Below are positions 39,982 through 49,998 of a DNA stretch of 64,000 nucleotides, in pieces. Source of the DNA: an uncultured Pseudomonadales bacterium (lineage in GTDB: Bacteria; Pseudomonadota; Gammaproteobacteria; Pseudomonadales; Pseudohongiellaceae); contig CASIAB010000007.1 in assembly GCA_949372635.1 (NCBI GenBank), positions 248,001-312,000 of the forward strand, given 5' to 3'. Positions within the stretch are counted from its first letter, which is position 1, and the number at the start of each line of letters is the position of its first letter. Position numbers and translations under genes: made by a program. The notes under the pieces are model-generated. The model had not been told where the DNA came from, made no database searches, and worked only from the letters and a program-made list of their open reading frames with translations.

Positions 39982-40041
39982 GGTGGGTATGGTAGAGCTG
40001 GTGTAGTACCTAACCCCTGCGTGTAAAGCGTTGTCGCAGCC

Positions 40042-40099
40042 GTCAGCGTTGTTGTCATATAAATAATAACCAATGCCAACGAAACGGCATTGGCGCTGA
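40042..40099. other. Nested hairpin in a gene-less stretch
   Basis: Within the 288-base gap 39982-40269, CCAATGCC and GGCATTGG (40070-40077, 40086-40093) form a perfect 8-bp stem with loop AACGAAAC. An outer TCAGCG/CGCTGA stem encloses it. No T-run follows, so it is not a normal terminator. Nothing else is seen in the gap. Confidence 0.5.
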
Positions 40100-40269
40100 T
40101 GCTGTCGGCACAATCTGTGTTGTAGGATAGGTTACTACTTAGTAATGCTAATTATGGTCTATAATCTGCCCGTGTGGATTTTCAATTAAAAGAAAATACT
40201 ACCCCAAGGCGCGAGCATAGATCCTGGCCGGCGTCAGTTATCAACCAATAGAAACGAATAGGAAAACCG

Positions 40270-40461
40270 ATGGCTAAAATTACAATAAACGAAAAGGAAT
40301 ATGAAACAGACGATATGTCCGAAGAGGCTAAAGCGCAGCTGGGGTCCTTGCAATTTGTTGACAATGAGATTGCAAGAGAACAAATGAAGACAGCAGCATT
40401 GCAAACTGCTAGAAATGCATACGCCAAGGCCCTGGAGGCGGCCCTTGAAGAAGAAAAATAG
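40270..40461 (+). CDS. Small conserved-type protein, unknown function
   Basis: A 63-residue acidic protein, MAKITINEKEYETDDMSEEA followed by a predicted long helix (AREQMKTAALQTARNAYAKALEAALEEE). It has a beta-hairpin-then-helix look. I recall a small family annotated DUF6447 with this pattern (T-I-x-G/E-K-E-Y, then LxSLQFVDxEIAR), but could not verify it. TAGGAAAACCG precedes the ATG. A hairpin follows the gene. Confidence 0.7.
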   Translation: MAKITINEKEYETDDMSEEAKAQLGSLQFVDNEIAREQMKTAALQTARNAYAKALEAALEEEK

Positions 40462-40503
40462 AGGGCACTAACAACTTGATGCAAGAGTTGAATGAGCTAC
40501 CAA

Positions 40504-40525
40504 AACCCCAGACCCTTCTGGGGTT
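40504..40525 (+). terminator. Hairpin downstream of the 63-residue gene
   Basis: A perfect 9-bp stem AACCCCAGA/TCTGGGGTT with loop CCCT. The T-run is only found about 15 bases later, so termination strength is uncertain. Confidence 0.5.
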
Positions 40526-40750
40526 GTAGGGGCTTGCTTACTTTTTCCTCGTCAGCTTACCTCTTTGAATACCGCTTGATCGCGCAAAAATTGGTATCTT
40601 ATGAAATTAGGAGTCATACCTTATAAGAGCGCTCCCAAGACAAAACAGACAAAACCGGCTCGACTCCAATCACCGACGTCCCCGAGAGTCAAAATGTGGC
40701 CAATCGCAAAGCTATCGATAAAAGAACTATTATCTAACTGGGGACGTCTA

Positions 40751-41473
40751 ATGGTTATGATTGCTCGACATAGTGGCATACTTCTTATTAGCCTGCTTTT
40801 GGCAGGGCAGGCGCTGGCTCAGGCATCCAGCTCGGCTGCTGGCGATAGCCCTGATACTAGTCAGGGCCTAACCTTGTTTGATGATGTTGAGACCTCGCAG
40901 TCTCGCTCCGGAGAACCCAACAGACCTTCCAGAGAATCTCGAGCCACAACTTCAGCCCCAGAATTTACCCTTGTTGGAACCAGTCGAATTGGCGGCAGCT
41001 ATTCCGCTATTTTGCGTCACCGCAGCGGCGAGAGCGTGCTGGTTCGTAGCGACGCTTCCATAGAAGGCTATGCTGGCTATACGGTAGTCGATATCGGCGC
41101 CGGCAAGTTATCACTGCGCCTGCCGGGCAATGTGCCCTGCGTTGTCTTTCCAGAACAGGGCGTAGCCTGTAACGGCACTGCCAATATTGCCGATCTTCAG
41201 CTCGCCAATGGTGAGCCTCTTCGTCAGAACGAATCGTTGGCCCGTATCGATGCGCAGGCTGAGTCCGCCGAAGAAGCAGCTGACCCGGAAGCTAGCAATC
41301 CGGTTAATCCATTCGAGGCATTAAGGGCGGGCCGAGTCGACGAGAACAACCCTGCTCAGAATGATGGAGCACGAGGTGAGCGCTTCTCCCCCAGACGAAT
41401 CAGCCCAGAGGATGTCCCCCCTGGCATGCGCGTGGTTGCTACCCCCTTCGGTGACCGGCTGGTTGAACAATAG
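40751..41473 (+). CDS. Exported protein with a possible GspC/PilP-like domain
   Basis: A 240-residue protein with a signal anchor or signal peptide (HSGILLISLLLAGQALAQA). ATG 40751 is chosen because upstream codons give a polar, improbable leader. A central strand-rich domain of about 75 residues (FTLVGTSRIGGSYSAILRHR, then GYTVVDIGAGKLSLRLPG) resembles in pattern the homology region of GspC or PilP. The C-terminal part is Pro/Arg/Asp-rich and disordered. The main secretion operon lacks gspC, but the link is only suggestive; otherwise unknown. Confidence 0.5.
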   Translation: MVMIARHSGILLISLLLAGQALAQASSSAAGDSPDTSQGLTLFDDVETSQSRSGEPNRPSRESRATTSAPEFTLVGTSRIGGSYSAILRHRSGESVLVRSDASIEGYAGYTVVDIGAGKLSLRLPGNVPCVVFPEQGVACNGTANIADLQLANGEPLRQNESLARIDAQAESAEEAADPEASNPVNPFEALRAGRVDENNPAQNDGARGERFSPRRISPEDVPPGMRVVATPFGDRLVEQ

Positions 41474-41492
41474 CTAACAGCCTGTAAACTTA

Positions 41493-42489
41493 ATGGGTGC
41501 CTACTCTGCCCGACAATTCTCTCTGTCTCTCTCTATTTCGGTCGTCTGCTATCAATCCGATAGGCAGGAACTGCGAGCGGCTAATAGCCTCGATTCTCTC
41601 CGCTATAGGCGAGCTGTAGAAGCAAAGAGCTAGATGGCGAAGATATTGGAAGTAGCAGACCGGAAGACTCTCAGCTCGAGAATAGTGAGCCCGCTCCAGC
41701 GTCGAAACCAGAGCTAAAAAAAGCTGAGCCGGGACAAGCACGGCAGCCCCCAATCCATTCCAGTTTACCTGATCGATAATTCAGAACTTAGCGAACTCTC
41801 GTTGGCTGACTTCGAAGACTACCAGCTGCAGGCGGATCAGTTAGGAGTAGAGCTTCGTCTCCTCCACGGGCACGGCAATGTCGGTTATGGCGCCGCTCAT
41901 AATCTGATAATCAATAATTTGGAGTCCGGCTTCCATCTTATGCTGAACCCAGATGTAGTGCTGGACAAGCAATTTCTCGCTGACGGGCATTAACTATCTA
42001 ATCGATCATGAGGATGTTGCCTTAGCCGTGCCGATGGCAAGCCATGAAAACGGCGAGAGGCAATTTCTCTGTAAGCGTTATCCCTCGGTACTAACTCTAT
42101 TTGTCCGTGGCTTCCTGCCGAGGAACTTCACACAAGCTTTTTACTAAGCGGCTCGCAAGTTATGAGATGCGAGATCTGCACGACGAGCAGATTAACGAGG
42201 ACATCCCCATCGCCAGTGGCTGCTGCATGCTGTCTAGGAGCTCAATGCTAAACAGCAGTCAACGGCTTCGATGAGCGCTATTTTCTCTACTTTGAGGACT
42301 TCGACCTCTCACTGCGAATTAGGCAGCAGGGCCGTATTGCCTATCTACCGACAATGAAAATTGTTCACGGTGGTGGCTATGCAGCCAGCAAAGGCTTTAG
42401 CCATGTCAGCATGTTTGTACGCTCGGCAATTCGCTTCTTTAGCTATCCATGGCTGGCGGTGGTTCAAACAGTGAAAGCACAGAACAACA
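41493..42489 (+). pseudogene. Broken family 2 glycosyltransferase (rhamnosyltransferase-like)
   Basis: Pieces of one GT2 enzyme in several frames: LSISVVCYQSDRQEL (from 41493), VYLIDNSELSELSLADFEDY through GNVGYGAAHN and MLNPDVVLD (to about 41990), YLIDHEDVALAVPMASHENG, EDIPIASGCCMLS, and FDERYFLYFEDFDLSLRIRQ (about 42270-42340). The N-terminal nucleotide-binding region, DxD-like NPDV and the acceptor-site ED motif are all present, but at least four frameshifts break them. It would add a sugar during O-antigen or surface glycan synthesis if functional. Confidence 0.75.
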
Positions 42490-42492
42490 GGC

Positions 42493-43526
42493 TCTCTAAT
42501 CACCGGCGCTACGGGCTTTGTAGGCCAGGCTTTATGTCGTCATCTGTTGCTGCAAAAAGGCCTAGTAGTGCCAGAAGCCTCAGATGATAGAGAAAGGCAA
42601 GAAAGAAAGAGGCTCAGGAAAATCCAAGCAGTCGTGGTACTGATATCCAGTTACTCATTCGCGAGCCAGCGGACATTAGTAAGATTCCCCCGCAGCTCGG
42701 TGCCGGAGTTATTCTAGGCTCCCTGCAAGACGAGGCTAGCCTTGTCGCCGCCTGTTCCGGCATAAATCAGATCATCCATCTGGCCGGGCTGGCTCATGTA
42801 GCCAAGGGCTCAGAACAGCAGGCAATGGATACTACTATTCAAGGGACCCACAATTTATTAGACGCAGCGATCGATGCCGGCGTGGGCCGGATTGTCTACC
42901 TCAGCAGCTCACTGGCCGAAGCGGCGGCCTCAAGCGAGGGCGACGTGACGGCCTACGGAGAATCCAAGTTACAGGCAGAGAGGCTCCTGCAGAGCGCATC
43001 CAGTGAGGGCAAAATAGAGGTGGTGATTCTCAGGGCGGTGAATGTCTACGGGCCCGGGATGAAGGGTAATATCGCCAGCATGATATCAATGATCGACAGG
43101 GGCAGATTGCCTCCGCTGCCAAGGCTTAACAATAAGATTTCTCTACTGTCGGCAGACGACCTTGCGCAGGCGCTGCTGTTGGCGCTCGATGTGCGCGAGA
43201 CTAAGCAGCAGGTCTATACTCTCACCGATGGCAAGCAGTATTCTATTGAGGACATTCAGAGCGCTATTTACCGCACGCTAGACAAGCCAATGCCAAGCTG
43301 GCGCACACCACATATGGTATTATATGCCGCATCATTAATCGCGGGCGCTGTATCCTCGATTACCGGCGGGAGCGGGGCTATCAGTAGCAGAACCTATCGC
43401 AATCTTACCTCCAATAATTTGTTCTCCAATGAGAGGGCGATAGCGGATTTAGGCTTTGCGCCCAGCACCGATTTTTTTCAGCAGTTGCCGAAAATCGTGA
43501 AGGCTGTTCGCAATAGCGCCGACTAA
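42493..43526 (+). CDS. NAD-dependent sugar epimerase/dehydratase (frameshifted)
   Basis: An extended SDR enzyme. The Rossmann motif GATGFVGQ is read from about 42508; after a shift near 42570-42640 the second frame continues DIQLLIREPADISKIP, then HLAGLAHV, the catalytic YGESK (Tyr-x-x-x-Lys) and ILRAVNVYGPG, to the stop at 43526. The pattern is that of UDP-sugar 4-epimerases or 4-ketoreductases of O-antigen clusters. The start is unclear, because the preceding glycosyltransferase is also disrupted. Confidence 0.72.
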
Positions 43527-43558
43527 AAACAATTGACTGAATTCAACCGAGAGCCCAG

Positions 43559-44434
<876 letters not shown>

Positions 44435-44464
44435 ACTAGCAATTTTGGTAGGCAGTAAATTCTG

Positions 44465-45019
44465 ATGAAAATAATCGAAACCTCAATTCCCGATGTGTTA
44501 CTCCTCGAGCCAACCGTGCACGGCGATGCCCGTGGTTATTTCATGGAAACCTTTCGTGAGTCCTGGTTTAGAGAAAACGGAATCGACGCTAGGTTCGTAC
44601 AGGACAATCAAAGTCGATCTGTGCAAGGCACCCTGCGCGGATTGCATTATCAGCTGAAACAGCCACAGGGAAAACTCGTCCGAGTCGTCTCCGGCGAGGT
44701 ATTCGATGTCGCAGTGGATATGCGCAAAGACTCGGCGACGTTCGGGCGGTGGGCTGGCGATATCTTGTCGGCCCAGAACAAGCGTCAGCTATGGGTTCCA
44801 CCTGGCTTCGCTCACGGCTTCTATGTGGTCAGCGAATTCGCCGAGCTGTCTTACAAGTGCAGCGACTATTACTGTCCAGAGCACGAGCACAGCCTGCTGT
44901 GGAATGATCCTGCGGTTGGCATCCAGTGGCCTCTGATTGACGATTCGCCCCTACTCTCGGGCAAGGATGCTGCAGGCCTGGTGCTGGCCGAAGCTCCGCC
45001 TTATCCCGCTAGCCCATGA
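44465..45019 (+). CDS. rmlC: dTDP-4-dehydrorhamnose 3,5-epimerase RmlC
   Basis: A 184-residue cupin enzyme with DARGYFMETFRESWF, RFVQDNQSRS, LRGLHYQ (catalytic His) and WVPPGFAHGFYV. It converts the 4-keto-6-deoxyglucose intermediate to the rhamno form. It overlaps the rmlD start by 4 bases (ATGA). Confidence 0.95.
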   Translation: MKIIETSIPDVLLLEPTVHGDARGYFMETFRESWFRENGIDARFVQDNQSRSVQGTLRGLHYQLKQPQGKLVRVVSGEVFDVAVDMRKDSATFGRWAGDILSAQNKRQLWVPPGFAHGFYVVSEFAELSYKCSDYYCPEHEHSLLWNDPAVGIQWPLIDDSPLLSGKDAAGLVLAEAPPYPASP

Positions 45020-45920
45020 GTTTTCCACTCATAGTTGTAACCGGTGCAACGGGGCAGCTGGGTCAGACACTAGCGCAGCTGTGGGCCGAATCACCCCTAC
45101 CTCAATACCAGCTTAAAGTACTAAGCCGATCTGAGCTGGATATTGCCAAGGCAGGGATGACGGATGCCGTCCTATCCGAGTTAAAACCTTCAGTAGTAGT
45201 CAACGCGGCAGCCTATACTCAGGTCGATAAGGCGGAGTCCGACAGCGAGAGCGCCGCCCTGGTGAATGCGCAGGCAGTAGGCGCGATTGCCCGCTGGGTG
45301 GCCGCGAATCAGGCCCGACTTATTCACATTTCGACTGATTTTGTCTTCGACGGCACAAGCAAGACTCCCTATAGCCCCGACCAACAGACCGGTCCTCTGG
45401 GCGCCTATGGCAGTTCCAAGTTGGCTGGCGAGCAACAGATACAGGCACTGGCCAACGAGCGTAGTGCGATAGTCCGCACCTCCTGGCTGTACTCTGAATT
45501 CGGCAATAATTTTGTAAAGACCATGTTGCGACTGATGGGCGAGAAGGAGCAGCTTAGCATCGTTAATGACCAGATCGGTTCACCAAGCTCTACCCATGGT
45601 CTGGCCGCGCTAATCTTTGCTATGATTCTGCATCAACGTTATCAGGGGATATACCATTGGACCGACGGCGCCAGCATAAGCTGGTTCGAGTTCGCGCAAG
45701 AGATACAGGGTCAAGCCATGCAGGAAGGACTGTTAAGTAAGGCGATTCCAATTAGTCGAATTCCACTATCGATTATCCTACTCCTGCTAGACGTCCGGCC
45801 TATAGCGTCCTAGATCGAAGTCGAGCACTGGCCGAATTCGAATGTCCCACTGAGGACTGGAAGACGCAACTGAGGCTAGTGATTAAAGAGCTGGCTAGCA
45901 AACCGAAAGCAACGACCTGA
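45016..45920 (+). CDS. rmlD: dTDP-4-dehydrorhamnose reductase RmlD (frameshift near the end)
   Basis: A reductase with VTGATGQLGQTL, NAAAYTQVDKAESD, ISTDFVFDG and a Tyr-x-x-x-Lys as YGSSK. The open frame stops at 45813, but the expected RmlD tail (YPTPARRPAYSVLDRSRALA and so on, to a TGA at 45918-45920) is read in another frame from about 45770. A single-base change near 45755-45775 explains this. It completes dTDP-L-rhamnose synthesis. As sequenced, the C-terminal 50 residues would be lost. Confidence 0.9.
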
Positions 45921-45989
45921 ACTCTTGATAGTAGAGACGTCTGAGAAACACATAAGAGATACGGAAAAGACAGCAAAGAGATTAAACCA

Positions 45990-47066
45990 ATGACAAATTT
46001 ACTAGTAACCGGTGCCGCCGGCTTTATCGGTACAAGCTTCGTCAACTACTGGCACGCATCGAATCCGCAAGATAGGATAATTGTTCTCGATGCATTAACC
46101 TATGCAGGCAACAAGAGCAATTTGTCGAATCTTTCTACACAAGAGTGGTTCGAATTTGTTCATGGCTCTATCTGTGACCAGCCTCTTGTCGATTCGCTTC
46201 TTGCCAAGCACGACATCGACACGATCGTTCACTTCGCAGCAGAGAGCCATGTCGACCGCTCGATCACTGGGCCAGATGCCTTCATCGATACAAATATTGT
46301 GGGCACGCATTGTCTGTTGAAAGCGGCGAAGAAATTTTGGATCGAAGACGGCGGCAAACCCGATCATCTGTTTCATCATGTCTCCACCGATGAAGTGTAT
46401 GGCACCTTGAGTGCGGACGACCCACCGTTCTCGGAAACGACTCCCTATGCTCCTAACTCTCCTTATGCGGCGAGTAAGGCTTCGTCCGACCATCTGGTGC
46501 GCTCCTATCACCACACCTTCGGATTGAAAGTTACTACTAGCAACTGCTCAAACAATTATGGGCCGTATCAGTTTCCAGAAAAGTTGTTGCCAGTATGTAT
46601 TCTTAACATTCTCGCCGGCAAAGATCTGCCTATCTATGGCGATGGTCAGCAGATTCGCGATTGGCTGTACGTCGATGACCACAATAGAGGAATCGAATTA
46701 GTTATTAGACAGGGCCGCCGCGGCGAGACCTACAATATCGGAGGCAACAACGAGTGGGCGAATCTGGACGTCGTGAATCTGTTGTGTGAACTGATCGACG
46801 CGCGCTTCGCCGATGACAAGACGCTAGCCTCTAGATTCCCTGATTCCCCTTGCGCTAAGGGCGAGCCTGCGAAGTCTCTTATTACCTTCGTTATAGATAG
46901 GCCCGGGCACGATACACGCTATGCCATCAATGCCTCCAAGATCTCGTCAGAACTTGGCTACGACCCGGTTGAGGACTTCGATTCTGGCCTAAACAAGACG
47001 GTCGACTGGTATCTGACAAACGAGGCGTGGTGGCGTTCTATCCAAGACGGGTCTTACAGGCAGTAG
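45990..47066 (+). CDS. rmlB: dTDP-glucose 4,6-dehydratase RmlB
   Basis: A 358-residue SDR enzyme with VTGAAGFIGTSFV, HFAAESHVDRSI, STDEVYGTL and the catalytic YAASKA. It makes dTDP-4-keto-6-deoxyglucose. It is last in the run, where most bacteria have it first. It is intact and followed by a change of function. Confidence 0.95.
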   Translation: MTNLLVTGAAGFIGTSFVNYWHASNPQDRIIVLDALTYAGNKSNLSNLSTQEWFEFVHGSICDQPLVDSLLAKHDIDTIVHFAAESHVDRSITGPDAFIDTNIVGTHCLLKAAKKFWIEDGGKPDHLFHHVSTDEVYGTLSADDPPFSETTPYAPNSPYAASKASSDHLVRSYHHTFGLKVTTSNCSNNYGPYQFPEKLLPVCILNILAGKDLPIYGDGQQIRDWLYVDDHNRGIELVIRQGRRGETYNIGGNNEWANLDVVNLLCELIDARFADDKTLASRFPDSPCAKGEPAKSLITFVIDRPGHDTRYAINASKISSELGYDPVEDFDSGLNKTVDWYLTNEAWWRSIQDGSYRQ

Positions 47067-47274
47067 GGCCTTAGCTTCCCGCCGCGGGTATTGTGTTGCT
47101 AGTCACAATCTTACAGCTCTAATTGCTTAGAGTTATCTTAAATTGGATGCCAAGACGAAATTCTAAACACCACGGTCTACTAGTGTGAGTAAACCGTATT
47201 TGGCTTCATGCGTTCGTATATACTTGTTCTCAACAGCCGACGGCCATCAATTCAGGATATTTTTGACTAGACCT

Positions 47275-48708
47275 ATGCTCCGAATCCACACAAAATTTCT
47301 AAGCCTATTTGTCTTGATGCTTTCATCGATGCAGGTCTCTGCCTTCGAGATCGACGGCAGCAGATGGCCAACCGGCGAGATCGAATTCTACGTAGCTCTA
47401 GATGGGACGGCCGCGAGCGGCATCTCTTGGAACGCAGCCTTTATCGCAGCGATGAACGATTGGAACGATCAGACGTCCTTTAATTTCATACTGCGGGAAC
47501 AGTACCGAGACCCCTGTCTAAGCGACGGTCTGAATAGCGTCGACTTCAGTGACAGTTTTTGTGGAAGCGAATTCGGCAAGAACACGCTCGCCGTGACTGT
47601 ACAAAGTTTCAAATCGGCGATACTCGGTGGGCCTACTATCACTGAGTCCGATATCATTATAGACCAGAAAAATGAGTATAACGTTTATGACGGTAGGCTG
47701 CTGCAGTCCGGCAGACAAGGTTTAGACCTTCGACGTATTGCCTTACACGAGCTAGGTCACGTGATTGGCCTGGACCATGAACCTAGCAGCATGGCCATCA
47801 TGGCCCCTAACATCAGTAATTTGGACCGACTGCAAGCAGATGATATCGCCGGTGCCGAGATGCTCTACGACGGTGTGATTAATTGTGCAGTAAACGAACT
47901 CGTATTGGGCTCATTCAACAACGCGCTGGATGCGACTGATTGTACGGTAAGCGAACTATTGCCCGGCAGTAGCGATACTAGCCCAATAGACCTGTATAGT
48001 TTCGCATTAAGGAATCCGGCAACGCTTAGTCTGAGCATGAGCTCTTCGACGCTGGATTCGGTGCTACTGATAGCTGATGAGAATTTTCAAGTCATCGGCT
48101 TTGACGATCAATCCATCGATCAGTGTAATTCCTCACTGACCCAGCTTTTGCAGCCCGGAACCTACTTCTTGCTAGCGAATACCTTCGATACGCAAGTTAA
48201 GAACGAATGCGGAATATCCGGTGGCTATAAGATAGATGCTTCCATGAGAAGTGGAGGACTAAATCCCCTAGGCTCGAGCGCTAGCCTTACAGGGGCGGCT
48301 GTCAACGCGAACTTCAATGGCGGCATTTCTTCCGACAATGGAGTGAGCTACACCAACCAGTTTGTCCCTGCCGCTTCCCTAGATGTCGCCGTGCGCATAG
48401 ACATCGACCCCCAGCATGTAGGCCAGGCAGGCTTCCTGGTCATCGCCGCCGTAGTCGATGAGCAGATACTTTTCCTGAATGAGCAGGGGCAGTTCGTCGA
48501 TTCCGCTGCGAATCCTGGGTTCATCACTCGGGCTAGCAACAAGATCCTCACCGCCGTCGAGGAGAGCACCGTAGTCGATAACCTCGTCCCAGAGTCTCTG
48601 GGGATCAGTGAGATGCAGGTAGATTTTTTCTTCGGATACGGACTGAGCAGCAGCCCGAATGAGTTGTATTACCATCAGCTGCCGCTGCGCTTGATCATAG
48701 CGCCTTAG
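47275..48708 (+). CDS. Secreted matrixin-like metalloprotease
   Basis: A 477-residue secreted protein starting at MLRIHTKFLS, with signal peptide ending near VSA/FEIDG. A metzincin-type zinc motif HELGHVIGLDHE and a Met-turn around MAIMAPN belong to the M10A-like fold, and WPTGEIEFYV opens the catalytic domain. Residues from about 205 on form a PPC-like domain (DLYSFALRNPATLSLSMSSS, LQPGTYFLLAN), then a further domain. Unlike the M10 enzyme at 38222, it has a Sec signal and could use the type II system. An in-frame GTG at 47185 would put 30 residues before the signal peptide and is rejected. Confidence 0.8.
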   Translation: MLRIHTKFLSLFVLMLSSMQVSAFEIDGSRWPTGEIEFYVALDGTAASGISWNAAFIAAMNDWNDQTSFNFILREQYRDPCLSDGLNSVDFSDSFCGSEFGKNTLAVTVQSFKSAILGGPTITESDIIIDQKNEYNVYDGRLLQSGRQGLDLRRIALHELGHVIGLDHEPSSMAIMAPNISNLDRLQADDIAGAEMLYDGVINCAVNELVLGSFNNALDATDCTVSELLPGSSDTSPIDLYSFALRNPATLSLSMSSSTLDSVLLIADENFQVIGFDDQSIDQCNSSLTQLLQPGTYFLLANTFDTQVKNECGISGGYKIDASMRSGGLNPLGSSASLTGAAVNANFNGGISSDNGVSYTNQFVPAASLDVAVRIDIDPQHVGQAGFLVIAAVVDEQILFLNEQGQFVDSAANPGFITRASNKILTAVEESTVVDNLVPESLGISEMQVDFFFGYGLSSSPNELYYHQLPLRLIIAP

Positions 48709-48917
48709 AAAGCAGTTCCTGAGCTGATCCCGAAACCTATAAAATAGGCTCAAAACGCGTATTCCAGGCCGGCCCAATAAGCGGTATAATTTGCCTGCAT
48801 TTTTTCTGGCACAGCCGTCCGTACCCTTAAAACAGCACCTTGAAGCTGGTATTTAGTGGTTTTAGGATCGATCCAGAGTTCACATCCCACAATTTACACA
48901 TTAAAGGAGCTATTTCT

Positions 48918-49409
48918 GTGCAATCAGAGGCTGCCAAAACTCGTCTATTTTTACTCGCGCTAATTAACCTAAGTTTCATGATTTTGGGCAGCAATGCCGC
49001 TGCGCAGCAATCCGTCGAAGACAATGTTCGCCCTGCAGGGCAAGTCTGCTTAGCCGGACAGGCCTGCGTCGGCTCAATCTCTCCAGTTAAATCTACCAGA
49101 GCTGCAGCGCCAGTGGCGGCGGTTGTAGAAGCAGTCGTGGAAGAGGTAGCAGAAGTTGCTGCTGAAGTCGCCGCATTCGATGTGGAGTCTACCTATCAGA
49201 TGAGCTGTTTTGCCTGTCATGGCACTGGAGCAGCAGGCGCACCAATTTTAGGTGACGCAGAAGCCTGGGCGTCTCGCATGGAGAAGGGAATGGATGCAAT
49301 CATGCTGAATGTAGTGAATGGCGTGAACGCAATGCCGCCAAAAGGCCTATGTTTCACTTGCACAGACGATGACCTAGCAGCAATTGTTGCGTATATGTTT
49401 AGCCAGTAA
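48918..49409 (+). CDS. Cytochrome c5-like protein with Ala/Val/Glu linker
   Basis: A 163-residue protein from GTG 48918, which has AAAGGAG 8 bases before it. A signal peptide ends near NAAAQ. A Cys-rich segment VCLAGQACVG and a low-complexity stretch (VAAVVEAVVEEVAEVAAEVAA) precede a c-type heme domain with CFACH and Met ligand in NAMPPKG. The pair GLCFTC is the disulfide typical of cytochrome c5. It is a periplasmic electron carrier. TATAAT at 48785-48790 is a possible -10. Confidence 0.85.
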   Translation: MQSEAAKTRLFLLALINLSFMILGSNAAAQQSVEDNVRPAGQVCLAGQACVGSISPVKSTRAAAPVAAVVEAVVEEVAEVAAEVAAFDVESTYQMSCFACHGTGAAGAPILGDAEAWASRMEKGMDAIMLNVVNGVNAMPPKGLCFTCTDDDLAAIVAYMFSQ

Positions 49410-49489
49410 GCGTTAAGGTTTGCGAATATAGAATTGTGTTATTAAGAATATAAAACCGAGAATTTAATTAAATGAGTAAGGAGTTAAAC

Positions 49490-49870
49490 GTGTTAACTAT
49501 TAAGAAAGTAATAATGTCAGCTATGTCTAAAGTAGGTCTATTCGTAGTGACTGCATCGTTCGCAACCGCCATTTCAGCTGATAATTCTCAGCAGCAAGTT
49601 CAGCTGGCCCAATTGACAGATGGTTTCGATGTGGAAGCAACGTATATGATGTCTTGCTTTGCCTGTCACAGCACAGGTGCAGCAGGCGCGCCGAAGGTTG
49701 GAGATGGCAACGCCGAGGCATGGGCTCCGCGTTTGGAGAAGGGCATGGACGCGGTAGTCGCAAACGCGATCAACGGTTTAAATTCTATGCCAGCAAAAGG
49801 GCTATGCTTCACTTGCACAGACGAAGATTTGGCAGCACTTGTTTCGTACATGGTCAGCAGCAGCCAATAA
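49490..49870 (+). CDS. Cytochrome c5-like protein
   Basis: A 126-residue protein from GTG 49490 behind TAAGGAG at 6 bases. The signal peptide ends near ISA. The heme site CFACH, Met region NSMPAKG and pair GLCFTC repeat those of the gene just upstream, so the two are paralogs by tandem duplication; this one lacks the linker. An ATG 18 bases earlier in frame has no good ribosome site. A terminator follows. Confidence 0.88.
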   Translation: MLTIKKVIMSAMSKVGLFVVTASFATAISADNSQQQVQLAQLTDGFDVEATYMMSCFACHSTGAAGAPKVGDGNAEAWAPRLEKGMDAVVANAINGLNSMPAKGLCFTCTDEDLAALVSYMVSSSQ

Positions 49871-49888
49871 GCAGCTAATGGATCTATG

Positions 49889-49919
49889 AAAAATGAGCTG
49901 CTTGCAGCTCATTTTTTTT
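49889..49919 (+). terminator. Terminator after the c5-like pair
   Basis: An AAATGAGCTG/CAGCTCATTT stem with a CTTG loop and nine T's. The A-run on the other side may let it act both ways. Confidence 0.92.
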
Positions 49920-49998
49920 ATCAAACGATTACCGTAAAACTCTCAATTCTGAGCATTTTGATCTATTTCCTTAATATAGTAACTAGATCTTAGCTCCC

